Below, in pieces: positions 20,221 through 29,511 of a stretch of DNA of 64,000 nucleotides. Source of the DNA: Desulfovibrionaceae bacterium (GTDB taxonomy: Bacteria > Desulfobacterota > Desulfovibrionia > Desulfovibrionales > Desulfovibrionaceae); the NCBI GenBank assembly GCA_022510785.1, contig JAFLSV010000001.1, forward strand, positions 62,001 through 126,000, in the 5' to 3' direction. Under the pieces are notes generated by a model. The model made no database searches, was not told the origin of the DNA, and saw only the letters and a program-made list of their open reading frames with translations. The first letter of the stretch is position 1, and each line of letters starts with the position of its first letter. The translations under genes were made by a program, and so were the position numbers.

Positions 20221-23016
20221 ATGAATGATGAACACAAGGTTTCCTTCTCTTCTTCCCGGCGAACCCGCAAGGCACAAGGAACAGGCGGGGTCATTTCCAT
20301 ACCGGACAAGGATCCTGGGGACAGCCCTGTGGCGCTGCCGGATTCTTCCTTTCCTGAAAATCAGGCCGAAGGCGGCGCCTTGTTTGATGATGCTATTCCC
20401 CTGCCGCCTGTTCCCTCGCCTGAGTATCCGGACAGCCAGGATGAGGAAAAAGACTCTGAGGAGACGGAAGAGCCCGCTGATGACTCCGACGCCAACGATA
20501 GACCTGACGATCAGGATACTCCGAAGCGGCCCCGGCGGCGTGTCCGCCGTCCGTCCGCGGTCACGGTCAGTCTGGAGCGGCCCAGCGGCATGGACAGCAC
20601 CCAGCAGATTCTTGCTGAAATTCCGTCCACGCTGCCCGTTGTGCCCCTCCGGGACAATGTGGTGTTTAATTCCATGATCGTGCCGCTGTACGAAAGCCGT
20701 GAAAGATCCATTCTGGCGGTGGACACGGCGCTGGGCAGCAATCGCTTTCTGCTTTTGTGCACCCAGAAGGATGCTTCGGTGGATGAGCCTAGCCCCGATG
20801 ATCTGTTTGCCGTAGGGTCGGTGGTGATGATTCTGCGGATGCTCAAATTGCCAGACGGCCAGGTGAAAATTCTGGTTCAGGGACTGGCGCGGGCACAGAT
20901 CAGGAGTTTTGTGGCCACCGAACCGTTCATGGTGGCGCGTGCGGAGATTTTGCGGGAAAAAGAGGCCGGGCCGCACGATGTGCGACAGGAGGCTCTGATT
21001 CGTTCCGCCCGCGAGCAGAGCGAAAAAATTTTAAATCTCCGGGGTATTCCTACCGGCGATATCATGGGCGTTTTGATGGCGGTGGACGACCCGGGCCGTC
21101 TGGCGGATCTTATCGCGGCCAACATGCGCCTGCGCGTGAGCGAGGCCCAGGCCCTGCTGGAATGCCTGGATCCCATGGAACGCCTGCGCATGGTCAACGA
21201 CCATCTTTCACGCGAGGTGGAAGTGGCCGACATGCAGGCCCGTATCCAGAATATGGCTCGCGAGGGCATGGACAAGGCACAGAAGGATTATTTCCTGCGT
21301 GAGCAGATGAAGGCTATCCGCCGGGAACTGGGTGACAACGCCGATCAGGAAGAGGAACTGGAAGAACTGGGCAAGGCCCTTGACAAGGCCGGTTTGCCGC
21401 CCGAAGCCCGCAAAGAGGCGGACAAGCAGCTGCGCCGTCTGGCCGCCATGCACGGCGATTCAGCCGAAGCCTCGGTTATCCGCACCTATCTGGACTGGCT
21501 GGCGGATCTGCCCTGGAAAAAAGTGTCGCGCGATCGTCTGGATATTGTGAAGGCCAAAGAAATTCTGGATGAGGATCACTTTGGTCTTGCCCGGATCAAA
21601 GACCGCATTCTTGAATACCTCAGCGTGCGCAAGCTCAATCCCGACTCCAAGGGCCCCATCCTGTGTTTTGTCGGCCCTCCGGGCGTGGGCAAAACTTCGC
21701 TGGGGCGCTCCATCGCGCGGGCCATGGGGCGCAAATTTCAGCGTATATCGCTGGGCGGCATGAGAGATGAAGCGGAAATACGCGGCCATCGGCGCACCTA
21801 TATCGGGTCAATGCCCGGTCGTGTCATCCAGGCCGTCAAACAGGCGGGAACGCGCAACCCGGTTCTTGTTCTGGACGAAATAGACAAACTGGGCAGCGAC
21901 TTTCGGGGCGATCCGTCTTCGGCCCTGCTGGAGGTGCTGGATCCCGAACAAAATTCCCATTTCAGCGACCACTACCTGAATCTGGAATTTGATCTGTCCA
22001 GAGTTCTCTTTCTGTGCACGGCCAATCAGCTGGATACCATCCCCTCAGCCCTGCTGGATCGCCTGGAGGTCATCTCACTGCCCGGCTACACGGAACAGGA
22101 AAAGCTGACCATTGCCAAAAAATATCTCGTGCCAAGGCAGCGGGGAGACAACGGACTCAAGGAGGCCGATATCACGGTGCGGGATGCGGCCATTGCCCGC
22201 ATCATACGCGAATACACACGGGAAGCGGGCTTGCGCAACCTGGAACGCCAGTTGGGTACGGTGTGCCGTAAATTGGCCCGCCGCAAGGCAGAGGGCCAGA
22301 AAGGCCCCTTTGTGGTGGCGGCCGCTCAGGTGCCCAAACTGCTGGGTGCGCCGCGCTATCTGGACGAAGAACGTGAAAATACGCTTATGCCGGGTGTGGC
22401 TCTGGGACTGGCCTGGACCCAGGCCGGCGGTGAAGTGCTGCATGTGGAAGTGAGCACCATGAAAGGTACAGGGCACCTGACGCTCACAGGCCAGTTGGGT
22501 GATGTCATGAAGGAAAGCGCTCAGGCTGCGTTAAGCTATGCCCGTTCCCACGCCGAGCATCTGGGTATTGAACCGGACTTTGCGGATAAACTGGATATCC
22601 ATGTCCATGTTCCCGCCGGAGCCACGCCCAAAGACGGCCCATCCGCCGGAGTAACCATGGTGACGGCCCTGGTTTCTGCGCTGACCGGCCGGCCTGCTCG
22701 CACCGATACCTGCATGACCGGAGAAATCACGCTGCGCGGCCGGGTTTTGCCCGTGGGAGGCATCAAGGAAAAAATTCTGGGCGCTGTGGCGCGTGGTCTG
22801 CAACATGCCGTTATTCCCAGCCAGAATGTCAAGGATCTGGAAGAGATCCCCGCCGATTTGCGCCGCCGGATTGACATCAGGTCTGTAGACAGTATTGATG
22901 AACTGCTGCCCCTGGTTCTGACCGACAAGGCAAAGGCCGCGCACAGGCAGTCCACGCCTGAGGCCAGAAAAGCCTGGCCCGCCGCAAAACAGAAAAAGAA
23001 AGCCGCCGCGCGTTAA
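20221..23016 (+). CDS. lon: Lon protease, ATP-dependent
   Basis: STLPVVPLRDNVVFNSMIVPL, GPPGVGKTSLGRSIARAMGRKFQRISLGGMRDEAEIRGHRRTYIG, DGPSAGVTMVTAL. Confidence 0.98.
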   Translation: MNDEHKVSFSSSRRTRKAQGTGGVISIPDKDPGDSPVALPDSSFPENQAEGGALFDDAIPLPPVPSPEYPDSQDEEKDSEETEEPADDSDANDRPDDQDTPKRPRRRVRRPSAVTVSLERPSGMDSTQQILAEIPSTLPVVPLRDNVVFNSMIVPLYESRERSILAVDTALGSNRFLLLCTQKDASVDEPSPDDLFAVGSVVMILRMLKLPDGQVKILVQGLARAQIRSFVATEPFMVARAEILREKEAGPHDVRQEALIRSAREQSEKILNLRGIPTGDIMGVLMAVDDPGRLADLIAANMRLRVSEAQALLECLDPMERLRMVNDHLSREVEVADMQARIQNMAREGMDKAQKDYFLREQMKAIRRELGDNADQEEELEELGKALDKAGLPPEARKEADKQLRRLAAMHGDSAEASVIRTYLDWLADLPWKKVSRDRLDIVKAKEILDEDHFGLARIKDRILEYLSVRKLNPDSKGPILCFVGPPGVGKTSLGRSIARAMGRKFQRISLGGMRDEAEIRGHRRTYIGSMPGRVIQAVKQAGTRNPVLVLDEIDKLGSDFRGDPSSALLEVLDPEQNSHFSDHYLNLEFDLSRVLFLCTANQLDTIPSALLDRLEVISLPGYTEQEKLTIAKKYLVPRQRGDNGLKEADITVRDAAIARIIREYTREAGLRNLERQLGTVCRKLARRKAEGQKGPFVVAAAQVPKLLGAPRYLDEERENTLMPGVALGLAWTQAGGEVLHVEVSTMKGTGHLTLTGQLGDVMKESAQAALSYARSHAEHLGIEPDFADKLDIHVHVPAGATPKDGPSAGVTMVTALVSALTGRPARTDTCMTGEITLRGRVLPVGGIKEKILGAVARGLQHAVIPSQNVKDLEEIPADLRRRIDIRSVDSIDELLPLVLTDKAKAAHRQSTPEARKAWPAAKQKKKAAAR

Positions 23017-23080
23017 TGGATCAATTTAATAGAATCGTGCCGCGAGTTCCTTCCGCGCGATTTCAAAGGGCAGATTCCGT

Positions 23081-23142
23081 AGCTTCCTTTTTCCCGGAAT
23101 CCCTGCTAGCTTCCATGACGTGGCTCCTCCTATCGGGTTGGG
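23081..23142 (+). repeat. degenerate dispersed repeat, copy A
   Basis: two blocks aligned by eye to 35574-35637: 23/25 identities (agcttcctttttcccggaatccctg) and 19/23 (gtggctcctcctatcgggttggg), same strand. Confidence 0.55.
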
Positions 23143-23154
23143 TTCGTTTGTCAC

Positions 23155-24230
23155 CTAGTCCCAAAATAAAATTTTGTCACGGCGCACCATAAACAGTTCT
23201 GTTTCTTTAAGTGAACAGGATATAGCGTGAGATTTTTCTTTATAATGCCTTCGTTTTTTTCCAAGAAGGATATAAGACAATATTAAACATCTTAAATAAT
23301 TAATTTTTCGTTTTTTATATCCAGAAACATCAAAATATTGCTGGCATATCTGCTTTAATTTATCTGCATAAGGAGATTTTGCTGCATATTTCCAAAAATA
23401 GATATCATACTCTCTGCCTTTAAGGATACCATTTTTTTTCCATGGTTTCATATTAGATCCACCATAATGAATGATGGCAGGATGCTTTAAAGCCTCTAAG
23501 CCGCCATCTACAAGAAAGTAAAATTTTTTGCTAGCTCTCATAAAATTATATTTAATTGGTAAAAATCGTACTTTTTTATAAAAAATGCTATTAAGAACGT
23601 CTTGATCATCATACATGATACCTCCTTTCTGTTCAATCTGTTCTAATAAAAATGGAAAAGAGAAGTCATGACGAATGAGATCAAGATTAAGGAGTAATAC
23701 TCCAGAATTAAAATATTCACTTGCATCCTTCATTAGCAAAGTATCTTGAATAAATTTCTTAAAATTTTCAGTCACAGAGCGAATAAAAAAATGAACTATG
23801 ACAGCTGCAGCATAGTAATTTGTTACATCTGTATGATATAAATTTGCTATATCTTCTAAAATAATAGTATCGCAATCAAGGTATAAGACTTTATGGTATT
23901 TTTTTAACAATTCTGGCAAGAAAAGTCTGTAGTATGCCGCAAATGATAGCCAATTTACATTTTTTATTTTACTCATATCCCACATTTTAAGAAATGGCTC
24001 AATATTATATACACGAATAGATATGTTCTTTTTATTTATAATCATTGATTGAAACATATAATTATAATTTTCAATAAATTTATTTGCTACAATAATAATA
24101 TCATATTTTTCTGAATTTGAAGTGTTATCTATTATTGATTGAATTGAAGCGAAAATGGGTATAATGATATTTTCATCACCACAAAAAACAATAGAGATAC
24201 CGTTATCAAAAGCGGGATAAATTTCAGTAT
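23155..24230 (-). repeat. second copy of an intragenic ~0.9-1.0 kb GT8 domain duplication
   Basis: EIYPAFDNGISIVFCGDENIIIPIFASIQSIIDN... parallels EIHPVSDNAVSIVFCADENYIIPLVASIQSIVDN... of copy 1; long nucleotide similarity too; boundaries approximate. Confidence 0.8.
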
Positions 24231-25141
24231 ATGCGTGACATATTTGCCTTAATTCTTCTGTGTAGGGACATTTTGCAGCGAATCTCCAAAAATAACTATC
24301 ATAGTTATTGTCAGTATTAAGTCCATCTTTTTCCCAGGGTTTGCTTTGTCCAGTATAGTGAATAATAGCTGGATTGTCTAAAGCATCAGAGCCATCCTTT
24401 ACAAGGAAATAAAAATCCTTGAGCTTCCATGAGAAATTATATTTTGGCGGCAAGAATGATACTTTTTGATAAAAAATGCTATTAAGAACATCTTGAGCAT
24501 CATACATAATTCCTCCTTTCTGTTTTGCCTGCTCCAGAAGAAACGGAAAAGAGAAGTTATGGCGGATGAGGTCAAGGTTAAGAAGTAATACTCCAGCATT
24601 GAAATATTCACTTACATCTTTCATTTGCAGGTTCTGCTGTATATGGCGTATAAAATCTTCATTTATGTCCTTCATTGTAAAATAATTTTTGACGGCTGCA
24701 ACGTAATAATTTGTTATATCTGTATGATATAAATTTGTTATGTCATCAAGAATAATGGTATCGCAATCCAAATATAACACTTTATGATATTCTTTCAGTA
24801 ATTCTGGTATAAAAATTTTGTAATATACAGCATGCGATAGACTTTTTGTGATTTTTATATTATTTATATCATATTGTTTGATAAACGGTTCAATATCATA
24901 TACGCGAATTGATATATTATTTTTGTTTATAGCAACTGATTGAAGCATAGAAATATATTTTTTGCAAAAATTATTGGCAATAACAACAATATCATAATTC
25001 TCTCTCTCTCTCTCTCTCTGAAATATTATCAACTATGGATTGAATCGAAGCAACGAGTGGTATGATATAATTTTCATCCGCACAAAAAACAATAGAAACT
25101 GCGTTGTCAGAAACTGGATGGATTTCGGTTGCAGGCAACAT
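23155..25141 (-). CDS. two-domain GT8 (LgtC-like) glycosyltransferase, SSR-containing, frame-disrupted (OFF) in this sequence
   Basis: AGGAG RBS and ATG at 25141 give MLPATEIHPVSDNAVSIVFCADENYIIPLVASIQSIVDNISERERERE-L-stop; the rest (VLYLDCDTIILDDITNLYHTD, HYTGQSKPW, then a second VLYLDCDTIILEDIANLYHTD copy) is in another frame after a (GA)10 tract. The ORF track starts at TTG 25032. Confidence 0.85.
24231..25129 (-). repeat. first copy of the GT8 domain duplication
   Basis: as for 23155-24230; boundaries approximate. Confidence 0.8.
24999..25018 (-). repeat. (GA)10 dinucleotide microsatellite (TC on + strand) inside the 5' end of the glycosyltransferase gene
   Basis: direct read of aattc-tctctctctc-tctctctct-g. 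Confidence 0.98.
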
Positions 25142-25189
25142 GTTATTTCTCCTGTCAGATTCACTAGATGTCAGTAGTCGTTATGTTTT

Positions 25190-26068
25190 TTAATGAGGAA
25201 TACGCCGCAGCAGGAGCAGATAGCCGTTACGCACGGCGATGTAGGGTTCCAGCGAGGCGGAGACCACCTGTTCATAGGGTTTGTAGAGCTTGTCCATATC
25301 ATTGAACCGGAACCCCACTGAACTGGCCAGATTGGTCTGCCAGTTCAGAAAGTAATTGTGGGGAGCGGCGAACAGGTCGCCGACCATGCCCACGCTCTCC
25401 CTCGCGGTGCTGGGCCCCACGAAGGGCCAGACCAGATAGGGGCCTTCGCCCATGCCCCACACAGCCAGCGTATGCCCAAAATTTTCCGTTTCCGGGTGGT
25501 AGGGATAGAGCGGTTTGCTCTGACTGGCCACATCCGCCAGTCCCAAGCTGGTCATGGTATTAATGCAGAAACGGCCGAATTCTACCCCCGCCTGGGTAAA
25601 CTTGCCCTGCAATACGCTGTTAAAAAAACGAACCGGGGCTCCCAGATTGTGGGCAAAATTGGATATGCCGCTCCGCATAGAGGCGGGAAGCACCTTGCTG
25701 TACCCCTCATGAACCGGCTTAATCACCTTCAGCAGCAACACGTCATTAAAGTCGAACCAGAAGCGGTTCCAGGATTCAAAGGGATCAGAGACGGCCACCG
25801 CGGGGCTGTCGTCGTCATAATCGTCCAGGCTGAAGTCATCCCCGGGGATATCCAGGCTGGCCCCTCCCTTGGCGGGGCCTGGGCCGGAGTCCGCATGGCT
25901 TGCCGGTGGAGCAGAAACGTCAGCCGCCGCTGCTTGTTCCATGTGCTGAAGCGCCCGCTCCTTTCCGGCGCCGGCATCGTGCCCGGCACAGGCGCAGAGC
26001 GGTAAGAGAGCGCTTACAACCAGGATGCGTAACGGCATCATGACGTGCCGCCTCAATGTGTTACCCAT
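25190..26068 (-). CDS. mlaA: MlaA/VacJ family phospholipid-binding lipoprotein
   Basis: lipobox LLPLCACAG; DPFESWNRFWFDFNDVLLLKVIKPVHEGYSKVLP..., GPYLVWPFVGPSTARESVG. Confidence 0.94.
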   Translation of the reverse strand: MGNTLRRHVMMPLRILVVSALLPLCACAGHDAGAGKERALQHMEQAAAADVSAPPASHADSGPGPAKGGASLDIPGDDFSLDDYDDDSPAVAVSDPFESWNRFWFDFNDVLLLKVIKPVHEGYSKVLPASMRSGISNFAHNLGAPVRFFNSVLQGKFTQAGVEFGRFCINTMTSLGLADVASQSKPLYPYHPETENFGHTLAVWGMGEGPYLVWPFVGPSTARESVGMVGDLFAAPHNYFLNWQTNLASSVGFRFNDMDKLYKPYEQVVSASLEPYIAVRNGYLLLLRRIPH

Positions 26069-26069
26069 T

Positions 26070-26699
26070 TCAACGCTCTTTGCTTTTGTTCAGCTGTTCC
26101 TGAGCTTTTGCCTGCACCCGCCTGATAAGATCATCCGGACTGCCCTTGCCCAGAATGTCGCGGAACTGATCACGATAGTTCTTGATCATGCTGATACCTT
26201 CAATGATAATGTCGTACACGACCCATCGATCATTTTTAACCAGCATGCGGAAGGCTGCGGGATAGGTTTTATCACGCCCCAGAAAGTCCATCTGAATTTC
26301 GACACGAGTTCCGTTATTGGAGCTTAATTCGCCGGTGAACTGAATTTGCTGTCCATCATAAGCATCCAGCGTATCAATATAGGTATTGCGCAAGAGCTCG
26401 GTAAAGGCCGTCTGAAAATCCTTTTTCTGCTCAGGGGTGAATTGGCGCCATTGCGGCCCTACGGTGCGTGTGGAAAATTCCTCGAAATCAAACAGGTCAA
26501 GAATGGCGTTTTCAATTTTCTGGCGCTGTGCGGCGCGGGTATCCGGATTTTTGAAAGCCGGATCGTTGAGCAGGCCCAGGATATTTTGCGCCCCCTGTTC
26601 CGCGGCGGCCCTGGCTGTGCCGGGATCCGCCCGGGCGGGAGCCGTCGCCAGCAGACAGAGGCACAGTGCCGAAACTATCCATGTATGCCATCGTACCAT
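26070..26699 (-). CDS. mlaC: MlaC/Ttg2D family ABC transporter auxiliary protein
   Basis: signal peptide; FDFEEFSTRTVGPQWRQFTPEQKKDFQTAFTELLRNTYIDTLDAY. Confidence 0.93.
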   Translation of the reverse strand: MVRWHTWIVSALCLCLLATAPARADPGTARAAAEQGAQNILGLLNDPAFKNPDTRAAQRQKIENAILDLFDFEEFSTRTVGPQWRQFTPEQKKDFQTAFTELLRNTYIDTLDAYDGQQIQFTGELSSNNGTRVEIQMDFLGRDKTYPAAFRMLVKNDRWVVYDIIIEGISMIKNYRDQFRDILGKGSPDDLIRRVQAKAQEQLNKSKER

Positions 26700-27142
26700 C
26701 AGACGCCTCCAAACACGACTTTGCCGATCAGGGATTCAAGATCAAGAGTGGGCTCGGTATCGGTAATGGTATCGCCGTTTTTCAGCAGGGTATCCGAGCC
26801 GCCCGGCGCAAGCGAAATATATTTGTCGCCGATAAGGCCGCTTGTCTTGACTGACGCCATCACGTCGTCGCTCAGGTTGACGCCGTCGTTAATGCGCAGA
26901 TCGACCTCGGCCATGAACGTGTCGGGATCAAGCCGTATGGAGCTTACCCTGCCCACGGCCACGCCCGCGATTTCCACGCTGGCGCCCATGCGCAACCCTG
27001 TCACGGATGAAAAGCGGGCGGTCACGGTATAGCCGCTGGAGTCGAACACTTCCATGCGCCCCAGCTTGATCGTGAGATATGCGACGCAGACAAGTCCCAA
27101 AACGACAAAAACGCCTACTATGGATTCCTTGGCGAATCTCAT
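26699..27142 (-). CDS. mlaD: MlaD family MCE-domain lipid transport protein
   Basis: ESIVGVFVVLGLVCVAYLTIKLG, FSSVTGLRMGASVEIAGVAVGRV; AAGGAAGG before ATG 27142. Confidence 0.93.
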   Translation of the reverse strand: MRFAKESIVGVFVVLGLVCVAYLTIKLGRMEVFDSSGYTVTARFSSVTGLRMGASVEIAGVAVGRVSSIRLDPDTFMAEVDLRINDGVNLSDDVMASVKTSGLIGDKYISLAPGGSDTLLKNGDTITDTEPTLDLESLIGKVVFGGV

Positions 27143-27156
27143 GACGACCTTCCTTA

Positions 27157-27987
27157 TCAATCATCCAGCCACTCGGCAAGCGCCGAACGGACAACCGCGT
27201 CCAGCGGCGGAGCGACCATGCGGCGGGCTTCTTCAGGTTTGCGATCCAGAAACTGGCGAATGTACGGGTCATCACTGGATTCCAGCGCTTGCCGGGAGCC
27301 GGAAAACACGGCCTGCCCCTTTCGGATTACCAGCACATGATCCGCGATATGCGCCACACTGCCGAGATCGTGGGTAATCACCACTGTGGTCATGTGGGGA
27401 TAATGGCGCTTCATGTCCAGCAGCAGTTGATCCATCTGTGCGGCGGTAATGGGATCAAGTCCTGAAGTTGGCTCGTCACAGAACAGAACCGGAGGCTCGG
27501 TGACAATGGCCCGCGCCAGCCCGGCACGCTTGCGCATGCCGCCGGAAAGTTCGCTGGGGTAAAAGTCGGCAAACGCTTCCAGCCCTACTAATTGCAGAGT
27601 GCGCATGGCGGCCTCGCGCAGCATGTTTTGGGGCAGAGTCGTGTGCTCCCTGAGGGGAAGTGCCACATTTTCGGCCAGGGTGAGCGCGCCCAGCAGCGCG
27701 CCATCCTGGAACAGAACGCCGAAACGACGGCGCACTTTATGAAACTGACGGCTCGACAGGGAAAAGATGTCGCGGCCTCCCAGCAGAATACGTCCAGAAC
27801 GTGGAGCGGTCAGGCCCAGAATAATGCGCAAAAGGGTGGTTTTGCCGCAACCCGATTCACCAAGAATAACGCTGATCGCCCCGCCGGGCAGGCAGGTTGA
27901 CAGATCGCTGAGGACAAGATGGTCGCCGTAGCCTCCATCCAGATGCTCAATGCGTATATCCCAGGCGTGGTCGGTGTGGGCAGTCAT
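27157..27987 (-). CDS. mlaF: MlaF ABC transporter ATP-binding protein
   Basis: LGESGCGKTTLLRIILGL, ELSGGMRKRAGLARAIVTEPPVLFCDEPTSGLDP; start 27987 likely. Confidence 0.94.
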   Translation of the reverse strand: MTAHTDHAWDIRIEHLDGGYGDHLVLSDLSTCLPGGAISVILGESGCGKTTLLRIILGLTAPRSGRILLGGRDIFSLSSRQFHKVRRRFGVLFQDGALLGALTLAENVALPLREHTTLPQNMLREAAMRTLQLVGLEAFADFYPSELSGGMRKRAGLARAIVTEPPVLFCDEPTSGLDPITAAQMDQLLLDMKRHYPHMTTVVITHDLGSVAHIADHVLVIRKGQAVFSGSRQALESSDDPYIRQFLDRKPEEARRMVAPPLDAVVRSALAEWLDD

Positions 27988-27995
27988 TCCGGGCC

Positions 27996-28787
27996 TCAAA
28001 GCAGGAAAGAAGTCAGCACATAGTCGCCCATGAGGGTCAGCACGCAGCTCATAACCACGGCGGATGTGGTGGCGTTGCCCACGGCTTCCGCGCCCTTGCC
28101 GTCCTTGCGCAGATGAGCGGTGTAGCCCTGATAGCAACATACGGTCACCACGAGAACCGCAAACACAAAGGCCTTGAGAAAGCCACCCGACACGTCGGTC
28201 ATGGTGACGCTTGATTCAATGCCGGAAAAATAGCGTCCGTCGTTCAGGCCAAGGAGAACACAGGCCGACAGATATCCGCCGAAAATGCCAATGACGTCAA
28301 ACAGGGCTGTGAGCAGGGGGAACGCAAGCAGTGAGGCGAGCAGCCTGGGAGTAACCAGATAGCCCACGGGGGCAATGTCCATCACGTCCAGCGCGTCGAT
28401 CTGATCCGTGATGCGCATGACTCCGATCTCGGCCGTCATGGCCGAGCCGGCACGGGCTGTAACCATGATGGCCGTAAGCACAGGGCCCAGTTCACGAATG
28501 AGGGTCAGGGAAATAAGCGAGCCCAGCATGCCTTGCGCGCCAAACATGGACATGGCGTAAAACGCCTGCAGCCCGAGCACCAGACCGGTGAAGAGACTGA
28601 ACAGCAAAATAACCAGCATGGACTGGGCGCCCACAGTGTAAACCTGTTGGAAAACTTTGGAAAACAGGCGCCGGGCGCGGAAGGTTTGCCACAGCGCGTC
28701 AAGCAAAAACAGGGCCATATCGCCCAGACGGTTCAGAACGGCGAGGACAGGCGCTGCCAGTGTGGTGGAACGTGTGTTTGTGCTCAT
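27996..28787 (-). CDS. mlaE: MlaE family ABC transporter permease
   Basis: LIRELGPVLTAIMVTARAGSAMTAEIGVMRITDQIDAL; start likely 28787 (ORF open to 28808). Confidence 0.94.
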   Translation of the reverse strand: MSTNTRSTTLAAPVLAVLNRLGDMALFLLDALWQTFRARRLFSKVFQQVYTVGAQSMLVILLFSLFTGLVLGLQAFYAMSMFGAQGMLGSLISLTLIRELGPVLTAIMVTARAGSAMTAEIGVMRITDQIDALDVMDIAPVGYLVTPRLLASLLAFPLLTALFDVIGIFGGYLSACVLLGLNDGRYFSGIESSVTMTDVSGGFLKAFVFAVLVVTVCCYQGYTAHLRKDGKGAEAVGNATTSAVVMSCVLTLMGDYVLTSFLL

Positions 28788-29022
28788 ACCATTAACCGGT
28801 ACTAGCATAGCGTATCAGCGAAGCCTTGGCAATCTCCGGAATGCGTCCATATGGGATCCACGCCATGAAAATACGCCTGGCAGCGCTAAGCGCGGCGGAA
28901 AGAACGGGCCTTTTGCGCGATACCGCGGGAGCGCGCGCCTGTGCGGGCTTTTCCGGGTTTCCCCTTGCGCGCGGGGCTTTTCTGACATATATGGGCGAAA
29001 AGCATGTCCTGAGGAGAGTATT

Positions 29023-29271
29023 ATGTGCCTTGCCATTCCTGTGTGTGTGACTGAATGCCCGGAGGAGGGCAGGGCCCGTGTCCGCGTGGGCAGCGGCGAA
29101 ACCTTTATGGACATCTCAACATTGCTTTTGTCTGAGCCTGTCAAGCCGGGCGATTATGTCATTGTGCATGCCGGATTTGCGCTGCGCGTGCTTGATCCGG
29201 AAGAAGCGCGCGAATCTCTCGCGTTGTTCCGGCAAATTGCCGAAATGGGCGGCATGGCTTCAACCCTCTGA
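29023..29271 (+). CDS. hypC: HypC/HybG/HupF hydrogenase assembly chaperone
   Basis: MCLAIPVCVTE...VKPGDYVIVHAGFALRVLDPEEARESLALF; AGGAG before ATG. Confidence 0.93.
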   Translation: MCLAIPVCVTECPEEGRARVRVGSGETFMDISTLLLSEPVKPGDYVIVHAGFALRVLDPEEARESLALFRQIAEMGGMASTL

Positions 29272-29511
29272 TTTTCTGCCGCCGCAGGGGCGGCCAGCGC
29301 GCGTTGTCACCGCATCCATACGTTTACCCTGCCATGCATGACGAAAGCGCGGCGCTCGCAGGCCGTCTCTTCCAGCCTTGCGCAATCCGCCTTTGTTTTT
29401 TATGACAGCGGCGTCGGCGCTCACACTTGATTGAGCGAAGGGCGGGCATCACACGGACGCTTCCAGGGCGAAGTGACAAACTTTTTCCCGCGTGCTCAAG
29501 GAACAGCCGTT

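Noticed and set aside
23155-25032. Taking the TTG at 25032 as the real start of the glycosyltransferase
   Set aside because: It would drop the conserved N-terminal strand (SIVFC.DEN) present in the second domain, has no ribosome-binding site, and starts inside a region that is coding in the ATG 25141 frame.
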